Assembly: GCA_963774445.1 (NCBI GenBank)
Contig: CAVZFC010000022.1
Span: forward strand, 124,001 to 188,000
DNA length: 64,000 bases
Source: CAVUQH01 sp963774445
GTDB taxonomy: Bacteria; Myxococcota_A; Polyangia; Haliangiales; Haliangiaceae
Direction: 5' to 3'
A model generated the notes under the pieces. That model ran no database searches. It saw nothing but the letters and a program-made list of their open reading frames with translations, and was not told the origin of the DNA. Shown here in pieces: positions 31,371 through 41,755 of the stretch (the stretch's first letter is position 1; each line of letters opens with the position of its first letter). The position numbers and the translations under genes were made by a program.

Positions 31371-32668
31371 TTGGGGGTCTCCATGGCGGCGAACGCCTCG
31401 CCCATCACCTTCAGGGCCTCGTCGAGCTCGGCCTGACCGACGGTCAGCATCGGGCTGATGCGCACGACGTTGCCGTACAGACCGCCCTTGCCGATCAGCA
31501 GGCCGCGGCTGCGGGTCTCCTCGAACAGCGTGGCCACCTTCTCCGGCGCCGGGGTGCGGTCGCCGGCGGTCTCGTCGCGGACCAGCTCGATCGCCTGCAT
31601 CAGACCCATGCCGCGGACGTCGCCGATGGTCGCCGGGTGCCTTCGCTGCAGCTCGAGCAGTCCGGCGCGCAGGTGCTCGCCCATGCGCCGGGCGTTGTCG
31701 GCCAGCTCGTCGCGCTCGATGACGTCGATCACCGCGTTGGCTGCGGCGCAGCTGACCGGGTTGCCGCCGAAGGTCGAGATGGTGTTCTTGGTGAAGCTGT
31801 CGGCGATCGCCGGAGTGGCGACGACGGCGGCCAGGGGGAAGCCGTTGGCGATTCCCTTGGCCATGGTCATCATGTCCGGCTCGACGCCGTACTGCTCGAT
31901 GCCCCACATGGTGCCGGTGCGGCCGAAGCCGGTCTGCACCTCGTCGGAGATGAACACGCCGCCGTAGCGGCGCACGATCTCGGCCGCGATCTCGAAATAC
32001 TCGCGCGGCGGGGTGATGAAGCCGCCGACCCCCTGGATCGGCTCGGCCAGCATGCCGGCGATCCGCCCGGTGGTGGTGGTCTTGATCAGCTCCTCGATGT
32101 CCTGGGCGCAGGCCACGCCGCACGACGGGTAGCTGAGCTTGAACGGACAGCGATAGCAGTACGGCGAGTGCGCGTGCTTGATCGACGCGATCTGCGTCGG
32201 CAGCGCCCGGTACGGCGAGTGCGCGGTCAGCGACTGCGCCAGCGCCGAGCGCCCCGAGTAGCCGTGGCGCAGCGCCACCAGCTCCATGTTGCCGGTGGCG
32301 ACCTGGGCCATCATCACCGCGGTCTCGTCGGCCTCGGTGCCGCTGGCGGTGAAGAAGCACTTCTGCAGGTCACCCGGGGTGATGCGCGCCAGCCGCTCGG
32401 CCAATTCGACGATCGGCACCGTCGGGTACAGCGTTGACACGTGCGACAGCCGCTCGACCTGGGCGATCACCGCGGCGTTGACGTCGGGGTGAGCGTGGCC
32501 CAGCGACACTGTCAGGATGCCGCCGAAGAAGTCGAGGTACTCGCGGCCGTCCAGATCCTTGATGCGCATGCCGGCGCCCTCGTGGAGGACCACCGGCTCG
32601 GCGTAGAAGTTGGCGACCGAGGGAAAGAGGTACTTGGCGTGCTTTTCGCGGATCTCGTTGGAGTCCAT
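31367..32668 (-). CDS. Class III aminotransferase, probable beta-alanine/beta-aminoisobutyrate aminotransferase
   Basis: The 433-residue PLP enzyme resembles AGXT2-type and beta-alanine:pyruvate aminotransferases. It has FFTASGTEADETAVMMAQ (about 107-124), GVFISDEVQTGFGRTG, and the PLP lysine in MTMAKGIANGFP (about 270). RHGYSGRSALAQSLTAHS and a Cys pair (YCYRCPFKLSYPSCG) are seen in this subgroup. In this operon it should convert beta-alanine (from uracil) or beta-aminoisobutyrate (from thymine) to a semialdehyde that mmsA oxidises. It starts seven bases after hydA and overlaps preT by four. Frame is intact. Confidence 0.88.
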   Translation of the reverse strand: MDSNEIREKHAKYLFPSVANFYAEPVVLHEGAGMRIKDLDGREYLDFFGGILTVSLGHAHPDVNAAVIAQVERLSHVSTLYPTVPIVELAERLARITPGDLQKCFFTASGTEADETAVMMAQVATGNMELVALRHGYSGRSALAQSLTAHSPYRALPTQIASIKHAHSPYCYRCPFKLSYPSCGVACAQDIEELIKTTTTGRIAGMLAEPIQGVGGFITPPREYFEIAAEIVRRYGGVFISDEVQTGFGRTGTMWGIEQYGVEPDMMTMAKGIANGFPLAAVVATPAIADSFTKNTISTFGGNPVSCAAANAVIDVIERDELADNARRMGEHLRAGLLELQRRHPATIGDVRGMGLMQAIELVRDETAGDRTPAPEKVATLFEETRSRGLLIGKGGLYGNVVRISPMLTVGQAELDEALKVMGEAFAAMETPK

Positions 32669-32675
32669 GACGTGC

Positions 32676-34088
32676 CTAGCGCAGGAGCTCGCCGGCGCGG
32701 GCGCGCTTGATGAAGCGGCCCCCGCCCTGGGTGACGAGCTGGTTGTTCTGGACGATCACCCGGCCGCGGGACAGCACCGTATCGGTGAAGCCCTGGACCT
32801 GGAACCCCTCGTACGCCGAGTAGTCGACGTTCATGTGGTGGGTGACCGGGTTGTCGATGCTGATGGTCTCGCGCCGCTCGGGATCGAAGATGACGATATC
32901 GGCGTCCGAGCCGACGGCGATGGTCCCCTTCTTGGGGAACAGGCCGAACGCCTTGGCCGCCGCGGTCGACGTCAGCTCGACGAAGCGGTTGAGTGAGATC
33001 CGTCCCTTGGCCACGCCGCCGTCGTAGACCAGGCTCATCCGGTTCTCCAGGCCCGGCGCGCCGTTGGGGATCTTGGTGAACGAGTCGCGGCCCAGCTCCT
33101 TCTGATTCTTCATGCAGAAGGGGCAGTGGTCGGTGGCGATGGTCTCCAGGTCGCGGAACTGCAGCCCCTGCCACAAGACGTCCTGGTTCCACTTCTCGCG
33201 CAGCGCCGGGGTCATCACCCACTTGGCGCCCTCGAAGCCCTCGCGCTCGTAGTAGCTCTGGTCGAGGAACAGGTACTGCGGGCAGGTCTCGGCGATGACG
33301 TTGACGCCGCGGGCGCGCCCGCGCTTGACCTCGTCGAGCGCGTCCGAGCAGGAGAGGTGGACGATGTACAGCGGCACGCCCGCGACCTCGGCGATGGCGA
33401 TGGCGCGGTGGACGCCCTCGGCCTCCATGCGGGTCGGCCGGGTCAGCGCGTGGTATTTCGGCTCGATCTTGCCGTCGGCCACCGCCGCCTTGACGATCTC
33501 GTCGATGACGATGCCGTTCTCGGCGTGCATGCAGATGCGGGTGCCGTTGTCGCCGGCCTGGCGAAAGGCCCGGTAGAGGGTGCCGTCGTCGACGTAGAGC
33601 ACCCCGGGATAGGCCATGAACAGCTTGTACGAGGTGACCCCGGCCGCGGCCAGCCGCTCCATCTCCGGCAGCCGCTCGTCGGGCATGTCGGTGACGATCA
33701 TGTGGAAGCCGTAGTCGATGGTCGCCTTGCCCTCGGCCTTGGCGTGCCAGGTGTCGAGGCCCTTCAGCGTCGACTCGCCCTTGGTCTGAATGGCGAAGTC
33801 GACGAGGGTGGTGGTGCCGCCGAACGCGGCGGCGATGGTGCCGGTCTCGAAGTCGTCGGCGCTCACCGTGCCGCCAAACGGCATATCCAGGTGGGTGTGC
33901 GGGTCGATGCCGCCGGGCAGGACCAGCTTGCCCTTGGCGTCGATGATCGTGTCGGCGTGGACGTTCGGGTCCGACGCCAGCGCTTTGCCGATCCGGGTGA
34001 TGGTCTCGCCCTCGACCAGGACGTCGGCGTAGTAGTCGTTGACGGCGGTGATGACGCGGCCGTTCTTGATGAGGACGCTCGTGCTCAT
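32676..34088 (-). CDS. hydA: Dihydropyrimidinase (D-hydantoinase)
   Basis: The 470-residue zinc amidohydrolase opens dihydrouracil to N-carbamoyl-beta-alanine. Metal ligands: HTHLDMP (about 58-64), the carboxylated-Lys motif SYKLFMAYPG, CMHAENG, VHLSCSDA and ATDHCPFC. The length is standard. The ATG at 34088 overlaps the beta-ureidopropionase stop by four bases (ATGA). All metal and substrate residues are intact, unlike its neighbours preT and preA. Confidence 0.95.
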   Translation of the reverse strand: MSTSVLIKNGRVITAVNDYYADVLVEGETITRIGKALASDPNVHADTIIDAKGKLVLPGGIDPHTHLDMPFGGTVSADDFETGTIAAAFGGTTTLVDFAIQTKGESTLKGLDTWHAKAEGKATIDYGFHMIVTDMPDERLPEMERLAAAGVTSYKLFMAYPGVLYVDDGTLYRAFRQAGDNGTRICMHAENGIVIDEIVKAAVADGKIEPKYHALTRPTRMEAEGVHRAIAIAEVAGVPLYIVHLSCSDALDEVKRGRARGVNVIAETCPQYLFLDQSYYEREGFEGAKWVMTPALREKWNQDVLWQGLQFRDLETIATDHCPFCMKNQKELGRDSFTKIPNGAPGLENRMSLVYDGGVAKGRISLNRFVELTSTAAAKAFGLFPKKGTIAVGSDADIVIFDPERRETISIDNPVTHHMNVDYSAYEGFQVQGFTDTVLSRGRVIVQNNQLVTQGGGRFIKRARAGELLR

Positions 34089-34957
34089 GGCAGCTGCTCC
34101 ACCATCTCGCCGTAGGTCTCGGGGCGGCGGTCGCGGTAGAACTGCCAGGTCCGGCGCACCTCCTCGATCGTATCGAGATCCATCTCGGCGGTGACGACCT
34201 CGTCTTTGTCGCGCGAGGCGGTGGCCAGGAACTGGCCGCGCGGGTCGCAGAAGTAGCTCTGGCCGTAGAACTCGCCGATGTTCCACGGTGCCTCGGTGCC
34301 GACGCGGTTGATGGCGCCGACGAAGTAGCCGTTGGCCACCGCATGGGCCGGCTGCTCGAGCTTCCACAGATACTCGGACAGGCCCGCGACCGTGGCCGAC
34401 GGGTTGAACACGATCTCGGCGCCGTTGAGGCCCAGCAGCCGCGCGCCCTCGGGGAAGTGGCGGTCGTAGCAGATGTAGACGCCGATGCGCGCGTAGCGGG
34501 TCTGGAAGGTCGGGTAGCCGAGGTTGCCCGGCTTGAAGAAGTACTTCTCCCAGAAGCCGCTGGTCTGCGGGATGTGGTTCTTGCGGTACTTGCCCAGGTA
34601 GGTGCCGTCGGCGTCGATGACCGCGGCGGTGTTGTAGTAGACGCCGGCCATCTCCCGCTCGTAGACCGGGACGACCATGACCATCTTGTGCTTGGCGGCG
34701 ATCTTCGACAGCCGCTCGACGGTCGGGCCGGGCACCGCCTCGGCGATGTCACACCATTTCGAGTCCTGGCTGGGGCAGAAGTACGGGCCGTTGAAGATCT
34801 CCTGCAGACAGAGGAGCTGTACCCCGTTCGCGCCCGCCTCGTTGATCAAGGGCAGGTGCTTCTCGAACATCGCGCTGCGGACCTCGTCCACCGTCGCGTT
34901 CTCGTCGTTGATCGGATTGGAACACTGGATGAGTCCACCAATTACCTTGCGTGACAT
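34085..34957 (-). CDS. Beta-ureidopropionase / N-carbamoylputrescine-type nitrilase
   Basis: The 290-residue nitrilase-family enzyme has the catalytic triad Glu (LCLQEIFNGPYF), Lys (YRKNHIPQ) and Cys (IGVYICYDRHFPEG). The full set of neighbours points to N-carbamoyl-beta-alanine as substrate, giving beta-alanine, CO2 and ammonia; N-carbamoylputrescine amidase is a close relative and cannot be excluded from sequence alone. The GGAGGAAC ribosome-binding site overlaps the mmsA stop region. Confidence 0.9.
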   Translation of the reverse strand: MSRKVIGGLIQCSNPINDENATVDEVRSAMFEKHLPLINEAGANGVQLLCLQEIFNGPYFCPSQDSKWCDIAEAVPGPTVERLSKIAAKHKMVMVVPVYEREMAGVYYNTAAVIDADGTYLGKYRKNHIPQTSGFWEKYFFKPGNLGYPTFQTRYARIGVYICYDRHFPEGARLLGLNGAEIVFNPSATVAGLSEYLWKLEQPAHAVANGYFVGAINRVGTEAPWNIGEFYGQSYFCDPRGQFLATASRDKDEVVTAEMDLDTIEEVRRTWQFYRDRRPETYGEMVEQLP

Positions 34958-34969
34958 GATCGTTCCTCC

Positions 34970-36418
34970 TCAGAACCAGCGCGAAATGACGACCTTGCGG
35001 TCGGTGTAGAAGTCGATGGCGTCGGCGCCGTGCGCCTTGGTGTTGCCGAAAAAGCTCTGCTTGGCCCCGCCGAAGGGGAAGAACGCCATCGGCGCCGCCA
35101 CCCCGACGTTGATCCCCAGCATCGCCGGACCGACACGGTACTTGAACTCGCGCGCCGCCGCCCCCTTTTGCGTGAAGATGCTGGCGGCGTTGCCGTAGTC
35201 ACTGGCGTTGACGATGTCGATCGCCTCGTCCAGATCGCGGGCGTGGATGATGCAAAGGACCGGTCCGAAGATCTCCTCGCGGGCGAGCCGCATCTCCGGG
35301 CGGACCTTGTCGAAGATGGTCGGTCCCAGCCAGTAGCCGCCCTCGCGCCCGGGTACAACCTGCTGGCGGCCGTCGATCAGCAGCTCGGCCCCCTCGCCGA
35401 CGCCGACCTCGATCATATGGGTGATGCGGGCGCGGGCCTCTTCCGAGATCACCGGGCCCATGGTGCTGCCCGGCTCGAGGCCGTCGCCGACGACGAGTTT
35501 CTCGGCCGCAGCGACCAGGCCGGTCTTGACCTGGTCGTAGGCGTCGCCGACCGCGATCACCACCGAGCCAGCCAGGCAGCGCTGCCCGGCGCAGCCGAAG
35601 ACCGAGGCGCAGGCGTTGTCGACCGACGGCTGCATGACGGCGTCGGGCATGATCAGGATGTGGTTCTTGGCGCCGCCCAGCGACTGCACCCGCTTGCCGG
35701 TGCGCGCGGCCGCCTCGTAGACGATGCGCGCGACCCGGGTCGAGCCGACGAACGAGACGCCCTCGACGTCCGGATGCTCGCACAGCGCCTCGACGGTCTC
35801 CACGCCGCCGTGGACCAGGTTGAAGACGCCGTCCGGAAGGCCGGTCTCGGCCAACAGCTCGGCCATCCGCACCCAGGTGAGCGGCACCTGCTCGGAGGTC
35901 TTGAGCACGAAGGTGTTGCCGGTGCCGAGGGCGTACGGCAGGAACCACAGCGGCACCATCGGCGGGAAGTTGAACGGCGTGATGGCGGCGAAGACGCCCA
36001 GCGGCTGGCGCACGGCGCTGCAGTCGATGCCGGTGGCGACGTCCTCGAGGTTGGGTGCCATCGACAGCGCCGGTATGCCGCAGGCGTGCTCGACGTTCTC
36101 GATGCCGCGGCCGAGATCGTTCAGCGACTCGGCCAGGGGCTTGCCGTGCTCGCGGGTGCAGATCTCGGCCAGCTCCTGGCGGTGCTGGTCGAGGAGCTCG
36201 CGGAAGCGGAACAGGTAGCGCGCCCGCTGCACCGCCGGCACGCCGCGCCACGCGGGGAACGCGGCGCGGGCGGCGGCGACGGCGGCGTCGACCTCGGCGC
36301 GTCCACCCATCGGCACCTCGGCCAGCGTCTCGCCGGTCGCCGGGTTGGTCACGGCCAGGCGAGTGCCAGCACCCGCGTCCACCCATTTCCCACCCACGAA
36401 ATTCTGCAGCACCTTCAC
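34970..36418 (-). CDS. mmsA: CoA-acylating methylmalonate/malonate-semialdehyde dehydrogenase
   Basis: The 482-residue aldehyde dehydrogenase has the MmsA pattern: NFVGGKWVDAG start, ITPFNFPPMVPLWFLPYAL, FVGSTRVARIVYEAA, SLGGAKNH, the nucleophile in GQRCLAGS (about 280) and FPFGGAKQSFFG. It converts malonate or methylmalonate semialdehyde with CoA and NAD to acetyl- or propionyl-CoA, the last step of pyrimidine and valine breakdown. GTG at 36418 was chosen because GAGGAGG lies at the right distance; a longer reading frame upstream has no family match. It is first in the operon, divergent from ppk2. Confidence 0.93.
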   Translation of the reverse strand: MKVLQNFVGGKWVDAGAGTRLAVTNPATGETLAEVPMGGRAEVDAAVAAARAAFPAWRGVPAVQRARYLFRFRELLDQHRQELAEICTREHGKPLAESLNDLGRGIENVEHACGIPALSMAPNLEDVATGIDCSAVRQPLGVFAAITPFNFPPMVPLWFLPYALGTGNTFVLKTSEQVPLTWVRMAELLAETGLPDGVFNLVHGGVETVEALCEHPDVEGVSFVGSTRVARIVYEAAARTGKRVQSLGGAKNHILIMPDAVMQPSVDNACASVFGCAGQRCLAGSVVIAVGDAYDQVKTGLVAAAEKLVVGDGLEPGSTMGPVISEEARARITHMIEVGVGEGAELLIDGRQQVVPGREGGYWLGPTIFDKVRPEMRLAREEIFGPVLCIIHARDLDEAIDIVNASDYGNAASIFTQKGAAAREFKYRVGPAMLGINVGVAAPMAFFPFGGAKQSFFGNTKAHGADAIDFYTDRKVVISRWF

Positions 36419-36442
36419 GATGACCTCCTCACGCGCGTCAAC

Positions 36443-36502
36443 TGTACGGGAGCAACAGAAACGGCGTCGCGCCCCCCGAAAAGACAAAGCGGCGACCGTA
36501 CA
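36443..36502. promoter_or_regulatory. Separated inverted repeat TGTACGG / CCGTACA in a divergent promoter region
   Basis: TGTACGG (36443-36449) and CCGTACA (36496-36502) are exact complements 46 bases apart between mmsA and ppk2. A looping regulator of the pyrimidine operon is possible. The match is only seven bases, so confidence is low. Confidence 0.25.
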
Positions 36503-36556
36503 CGAGGGCGGCTTGAATGGCAATCAGGAATCCGCCGCCGCGCTATGCTCCGAACC

Positions 36557-37447
36557 ATGGGTTACATCGAGCCGGTCGACAGTCCGTATCGGGTGCCGTT
36601 CGACGGCAGCTTCCGCGTCGTTGACGCGGCGACGGAGCCGCCGAAAGGCGAGGGCGGCAAGGGGCGAAAGAAGGAGAACAAGAAGGCTCTGGAGGAGGCG
36701 CAGGCGCGCATGCGGGTCTTGCAGCGCAAGCTGTACGCGCACGATCACTACTCGGTCTTGCTGGTTTTTCAGGCGATGGACGCCGCCGGCAAGGACGGCA
36801 CGATCCGCGCCGTCATGACCGGGGTCAACCCGGCAGGTTGCCAGGTCTACTCGTTCAAACAGCCGTCGGCGACCGAGCTCGACCACGACTTTCTCTGGCG
36901 GGTCTACGACTGCCTGCCCGAGCGCGGGCGGATCGGCATCTTCAACCGCAGCCACTACGAAGAGGTGCTGGTGGTGCGCGTGCACCCGGACTACCTCGGC
37001 GCGCAGAAGCTCCCCGGCGTCGACCTGGAGACGATCTGGGACGAGCGGCTCGAGTCGATCCGCGACTTCGAGCGGCACCTGGCGCGCAACGGGACGATGA
37101 TTCTCAAGTTCTGGCTCAACGTGTCGCAGGACGAGCAGCGCAAGCGCTTCCTCGATCGGATCGACGAGCCGGAGTCGAACTGGAAGTTCAACACCGGCGA
37201 CGTCGAGGAGCGCCGCTACTGGGGCCGGTACATGTCGTCGTACGAGGCGGCGCTGGACGCGACGTCGCGGCCGTGGGCGCCGTGGTACGTGGTGCCGGCC
37301 GACGACAAGGCGTACATGCGCCGCGTCGTGGCCGAGACCATCTGCGAGTCGCTGGAGAAGCTGCCGCTGCAGTTCCCCGAGGTCGGCGACAAGGCGCTCG
37401 CGGAGATGAAGCGGCTGCGCGTGGAGCTGACCGGCGACGACGAGTGA
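36557..37447 (+). CDS. ppk2: Polyphosphate kinase 2 family protein
   Basis: The 296-residue PPK2 transfers phosphate between polyphosphate and nucleoside phosphates. It has Walker A QAMDAAGKDGTIRAVM, the lid and Walker B stretch IGIFNRSHYEEVLVVRVHP, and the FWLNVSQDEQRKRFLDRIDEPESNWKF segment of the polyphosphate:nucleotide phosphotransferase subgroup. Which nucleotide it prefers (AMP, ADP or GDP) cannot be read with confidence. ATG at 36557 was chosen; ATG at 36545 would add four residues. It is divergent from the pyrimidine operon. Confidence 0.9.
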   Translation: MGYIEPVDSPYRVPFDGSFRVVDAATEPPKGEGGKGRKKENKKALEEAQARMRVLQRKLYAHDHYSVLLVFQAMDAAGKDGTIRAVMTGVNPAGCQVYSFKQPSATELDHDFLWRVYDCLPERGRIGIFNRSHYEEVLVVRVHPDYLGAQKLPGVDLETIWDERLESIRDFERHLARNGTMILKFWLNVSQDEQRKRFLDRIDEPESNWKFNTGDVEERRYWGRYMSSYEAALDATSRPWAPWYVVPADDKAYMRRVVAETICESLEKLPLQFPEVGDKALAEMKRLRVELTGDDE

Positions 37448-37535
37448 AGGAGACAACTAGCCCGAATCGTTACGTCGTGCGGGCCGTCAAACGCTGCCCG
37501 TGGCCATTGGGCCCGCTGCCTCCTAAAGTAGAGGT

Positions 37536-37964
37536 ATGAGCCGTGGACCGTACGCCGCGCTGCCCGAGACCATGGCGTCGTGTGCGTGTTGCTCGTCGTC
37601 GGTCGAGCGGCGGACGGCGGCGTTGTCGGAGGCGGGCGAGCCGCTCTGCGCCGACTGCGCCATGCGCGGTGAGATCGCCATCAATGAGGCTGGGTCGGCG
37701 CTGTACATGAAAGGCGCGGCGTACGGCAACCTGGCGTTCGCCGGGCTGGGGGTGCTGTACAACCCGTTCTTCCTCGTGTCGTTCGCGTTGATTCTCAATG
37801 GAACGACGGTGGCGCGGCAGCTCGTCGTCGACGACAGCTGGTACCGGCGGCGACTGGGTGGCCACTACTGGCCGGCGTTGATTTGCGTCATCGCGGGCGC
37901 CGTCATCGGCGGGTTGCTCGTGCTGTTGCCGATGGCCGGCGTGGCCTCGGCGGTCTACGGGTAG
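37536..37964 (+). CDS. Small membrane protein with Cys motifs
   Basis: The 142-residue protein begins with CACC and CADC (zinc-ribbon-like, about 17-42) followed by two hydrophobic segments (about 63-86, YGNLAFAGLGVLYNPFFLVSF; and about 112-137). No function is recognised. Its stop overlaps the end of the convergent HD-domain gene by ten bases. It lies 89 bases after ppk2. Confidence 0.55.
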   Translation: MSRGPYAALPETMASCACCSSSVERRTAALSEAGEPLCADCAMRGEIAINEAGSALYMKGAAYGNLAFAGLGVLYNPFFLVSFALILNGTTVARQLVVDDSWYRRRLGGHYWPALICVIAGAVIGGLLVLLPMAGVASAVYG

Positions 37965-38532
37965 GGCGCGCGCGCGCGCGCGTGCAGAGCGGTGACCGCG
38001 GCTTCGAGCCGGGTGAGGAGCGGGCTGTCCCAGCCGTTACCCAGCGCGCCGACCAGGCTGCGGTAATACCAGAGCGTCTCGTCGCGGCTGGCGGTGAAGC
38101 GATCCCAGACGGCGTCACCGACGGCGACGAGGTCGCGGCAGATCGACTGCGCGTTGTGTAGCTTGTCGGCGCACGAGACCAGCTTCAGCTCGGCGGGCGA
38201 GGCGCGCAGGTGGGCGAGGTAGGCCTCCTTGCGCGGGCGCCACGGCGGCTTGGGCTGGCTGGTGGCGTCGCTGAGGCCGACCACCAGGCGGGCGACGCGC
38301 GGACCGAAGTCGCGCTCGAGCTCGTCGGCGGTGGCGCCTTCGATATCCTCCAGGTAGTCGTGCAGGACCGCGGCGATCAGCTGGTCCTCGTCGCCGCCGG
38401 CCTCGGCGACGTGCACCATCACCTGGAACAGATGACTGAGATAGGGGATGTCGGTCCCCTTGCGGCGAATGCCGCGGAACGCGTGGGTGGCCAGGGCGAT
38501 CGCCCGGTCGAGGCGATCGGAGTAGCAGGGGG

Positions 38533-38536
<4 letters not shown>
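37955..38536 (-). CDS. HD-domain phosphohydrolase (SpoT-like fold)
   Basis: The 193-residue protein has an HD domain: HAFRGIRRKGTDIPYLSH, AAVLHDYLED (metal pair His-Asp) and CADKLHNAQS. This set resembles the hydrolase part of RelA/SpoT and small alarmone hydrolases, so (p)ppGpp or another nucleotide is a plausible substrate; there is no synthetase domain. GTG at 38536 overlaps the stop of the cytochrome gene by four bases (GTGA), which couples their translation. Why a hydrolase should be coupled to an exported multihaem cytochrome is unclear. Confidence 0.8.
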
Positions 38537-40560
<2,024 letters not shown>

Positions 40561-40839
40561 CGCCGGCGAGGATGCCCCGACCGCAGCGGGGGACGCTCGT
40601 TAGTTTTTCACTTTTTTGCTCATCGATTCTCAGTGCTTGAACTGACCCTAGTCGCAGGGGCCAATGGCTGGTGGAAGAATTCCGGCAGCTTGCGCACCTG
40701 GGTGCGTCTGGGGTGCACGTAACTGTTCGGAGTTGCGGGAGAAAAAACTGAAAAACTAACGAGCGTCCCCATCAAAGTGTCGCGGGGGTTCGTTGCCTTG
40801 TGCCCTCGGGCCCATTGGTGTTTGATGAATTTCGGCGGC
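40561..40839. other. Intergenic region between cytochrome and FHA regulator genes
   Basis: 279 bases hold the 182-bp inverted-repeat element and short flanks. The divergent gene promoters must lie within or beside the element. No clear minus-35/minus-10 pair was recognised outside it. Confidence 0.6.
40589..40770. mobile_element. 182-bp MITE-like element with 29-bp terminal inverted repeats
   Basis: The left end starts GGGGACGCTCGTTAGTTTTT (40589) and the right end (40742-40770) is its inverted copy. The ends match over 29 bp with one mismatch, then diverge at the inner side. Between them are 124 bases with no convincing ORF. No target duplication is visible. Its T-rich ends and GGGGAC terminus contrast with the GC-rich surroundings, and it falls between the divergent cytochrome and FHA genes. 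The element could be moved in trans by a transposase such as the Y1 protein at 59.9 kb, but that is inference. Confidence 0.7.
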
Positions 40840-41715
40840 ATGTCGGTTGTGTGTGTGGGATGCGGAGTGGGGACCCTCGAAGTGGGGGTGTTGTGCGGCT
40901 CGTGCGCCGCGGCTCTGCCTCCGTGTTCCGGTCTGGTCCCCGAGCACGTCAGCGCCGGTCCGGTCACCGACCGCGCCGGCTGGCTGATCGACTCCTGGGG
41001 TCGCGCCCACCCGTTGCCCGCGCACGCCTCCGTGGGCCGTCGCACCGACGCCGACATCGTCCTTGTCGCGGCGTCGGTCTCCCGCGACCACGCCGAGCTC
41101 ACCTGGGCCAACGACGAGTGGCAAGTTCGCGACCTCGGCAGCCGCAACGGCACGCACATCGACGGCATCCGCGTTCGGGGCCGCGCCACCGTGCGCGACG
41201 GCGCCTACCTTCGCTTCGGTCAGGTCCCGGTGCTTTTCCGCGGCGGCGACGTGCGCATGCCCCGGGTTGCCGTTCCGCCGCTCGAGACCGCGCAGGCCAG
41301 CGGCACGTCCCATCGCTATGCGATCCGCGGCACTGCTGTCGAGCTGGTGCTCCTCGGCGGCGGCGCCACCGCCATCGAACAAACCGCGGGCGGCGCCGGT
41401 GCCTTGCTCTTCCGCGCGACCGACGCCGCGGTCTGGAGCGAGGCCACCCTGCCGGCGCTCGAGTTCGCGCTGCTCGAGCAGCTCTGTGCCGCGGCGGTGG
41501 CCGAGGCCGAGTCGGTCACCGCGACCCGCGGCATCCTGGCGACCGAGCACCTGGCCCGTGCGCTGCCGTTCCAGACGCGCTATGCCAACGAGGAGAACGT
41601 TCAGCAGGTGGTACGCCGGGTGCGCACCAGCCTGGCCAAGCTGGGCGCGCAAGACCTGCTCGCGTCGATCCCCGGCCGCGGCTACTACCTGGCGTGGCCG
41701 GTCGCGTCGGCCTGA
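40840..41715 (+). CDS. FHA-domain winged-helix regulator
   Basis: The 291-residue protein has an N-terminal zinc ribbon (CVGCG and CGSCAAALPPC). An FHA domain follows (about 60-130; SVGRRTDADIVLVAASVSRDHAEL and LGSRNGTHIDG) that binds phosphothreonine. The C-terminal winged helix is of the OmpR/PhoB type (about 195-288; VQQVVRRVRTSLAKLG and IPGRGYYLAW). It suggests a transcription factor whose activity depends on Ser/Thr phosphorylation rather than a histidine kinase. ATG at 40840 was chosen to put the ribbon at the start; ATG at 40825 is possible. No kinase gene is adjacent. Confidence 0.8.
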   Translation: MSVVCVGCGVGTLEVGVLCGSCAAALPPCSGLVPEHVSAGPVTDRAGWLIDSWGRAHPLPAHASVGRRTDADIVLVAASVSRDHAELTWANDEWQVRDLGSRNGTHIDGIRVRGRATVRDGAYLRFGQVPVLFRGGDVRMPRVAVPPLETAQASGTSHRYAIRGTAVELVLLGGGATAIEQTAGGAGALLFRATDAAVWSEATLPALEFALLEQLCAAAVAEAESVTATRGILATEHLARALPFQTRYANEENVQQVVRRVRTSLAKLGAQDLLASIPGRGYYLAWPVASA

Positions 41716-41755
41716 CCCTCGGCGCGACGCCAGGTCGATCGTGCGGCGGTGCCCG

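Noticed and set aside
40620..41189. Minus-strand ORF crossing the MITE-like element into the FHA gene
   Set aside because: It is mostly antisense to the FHA coding region and has no conserved motifs, so it is not a transposase of the element.
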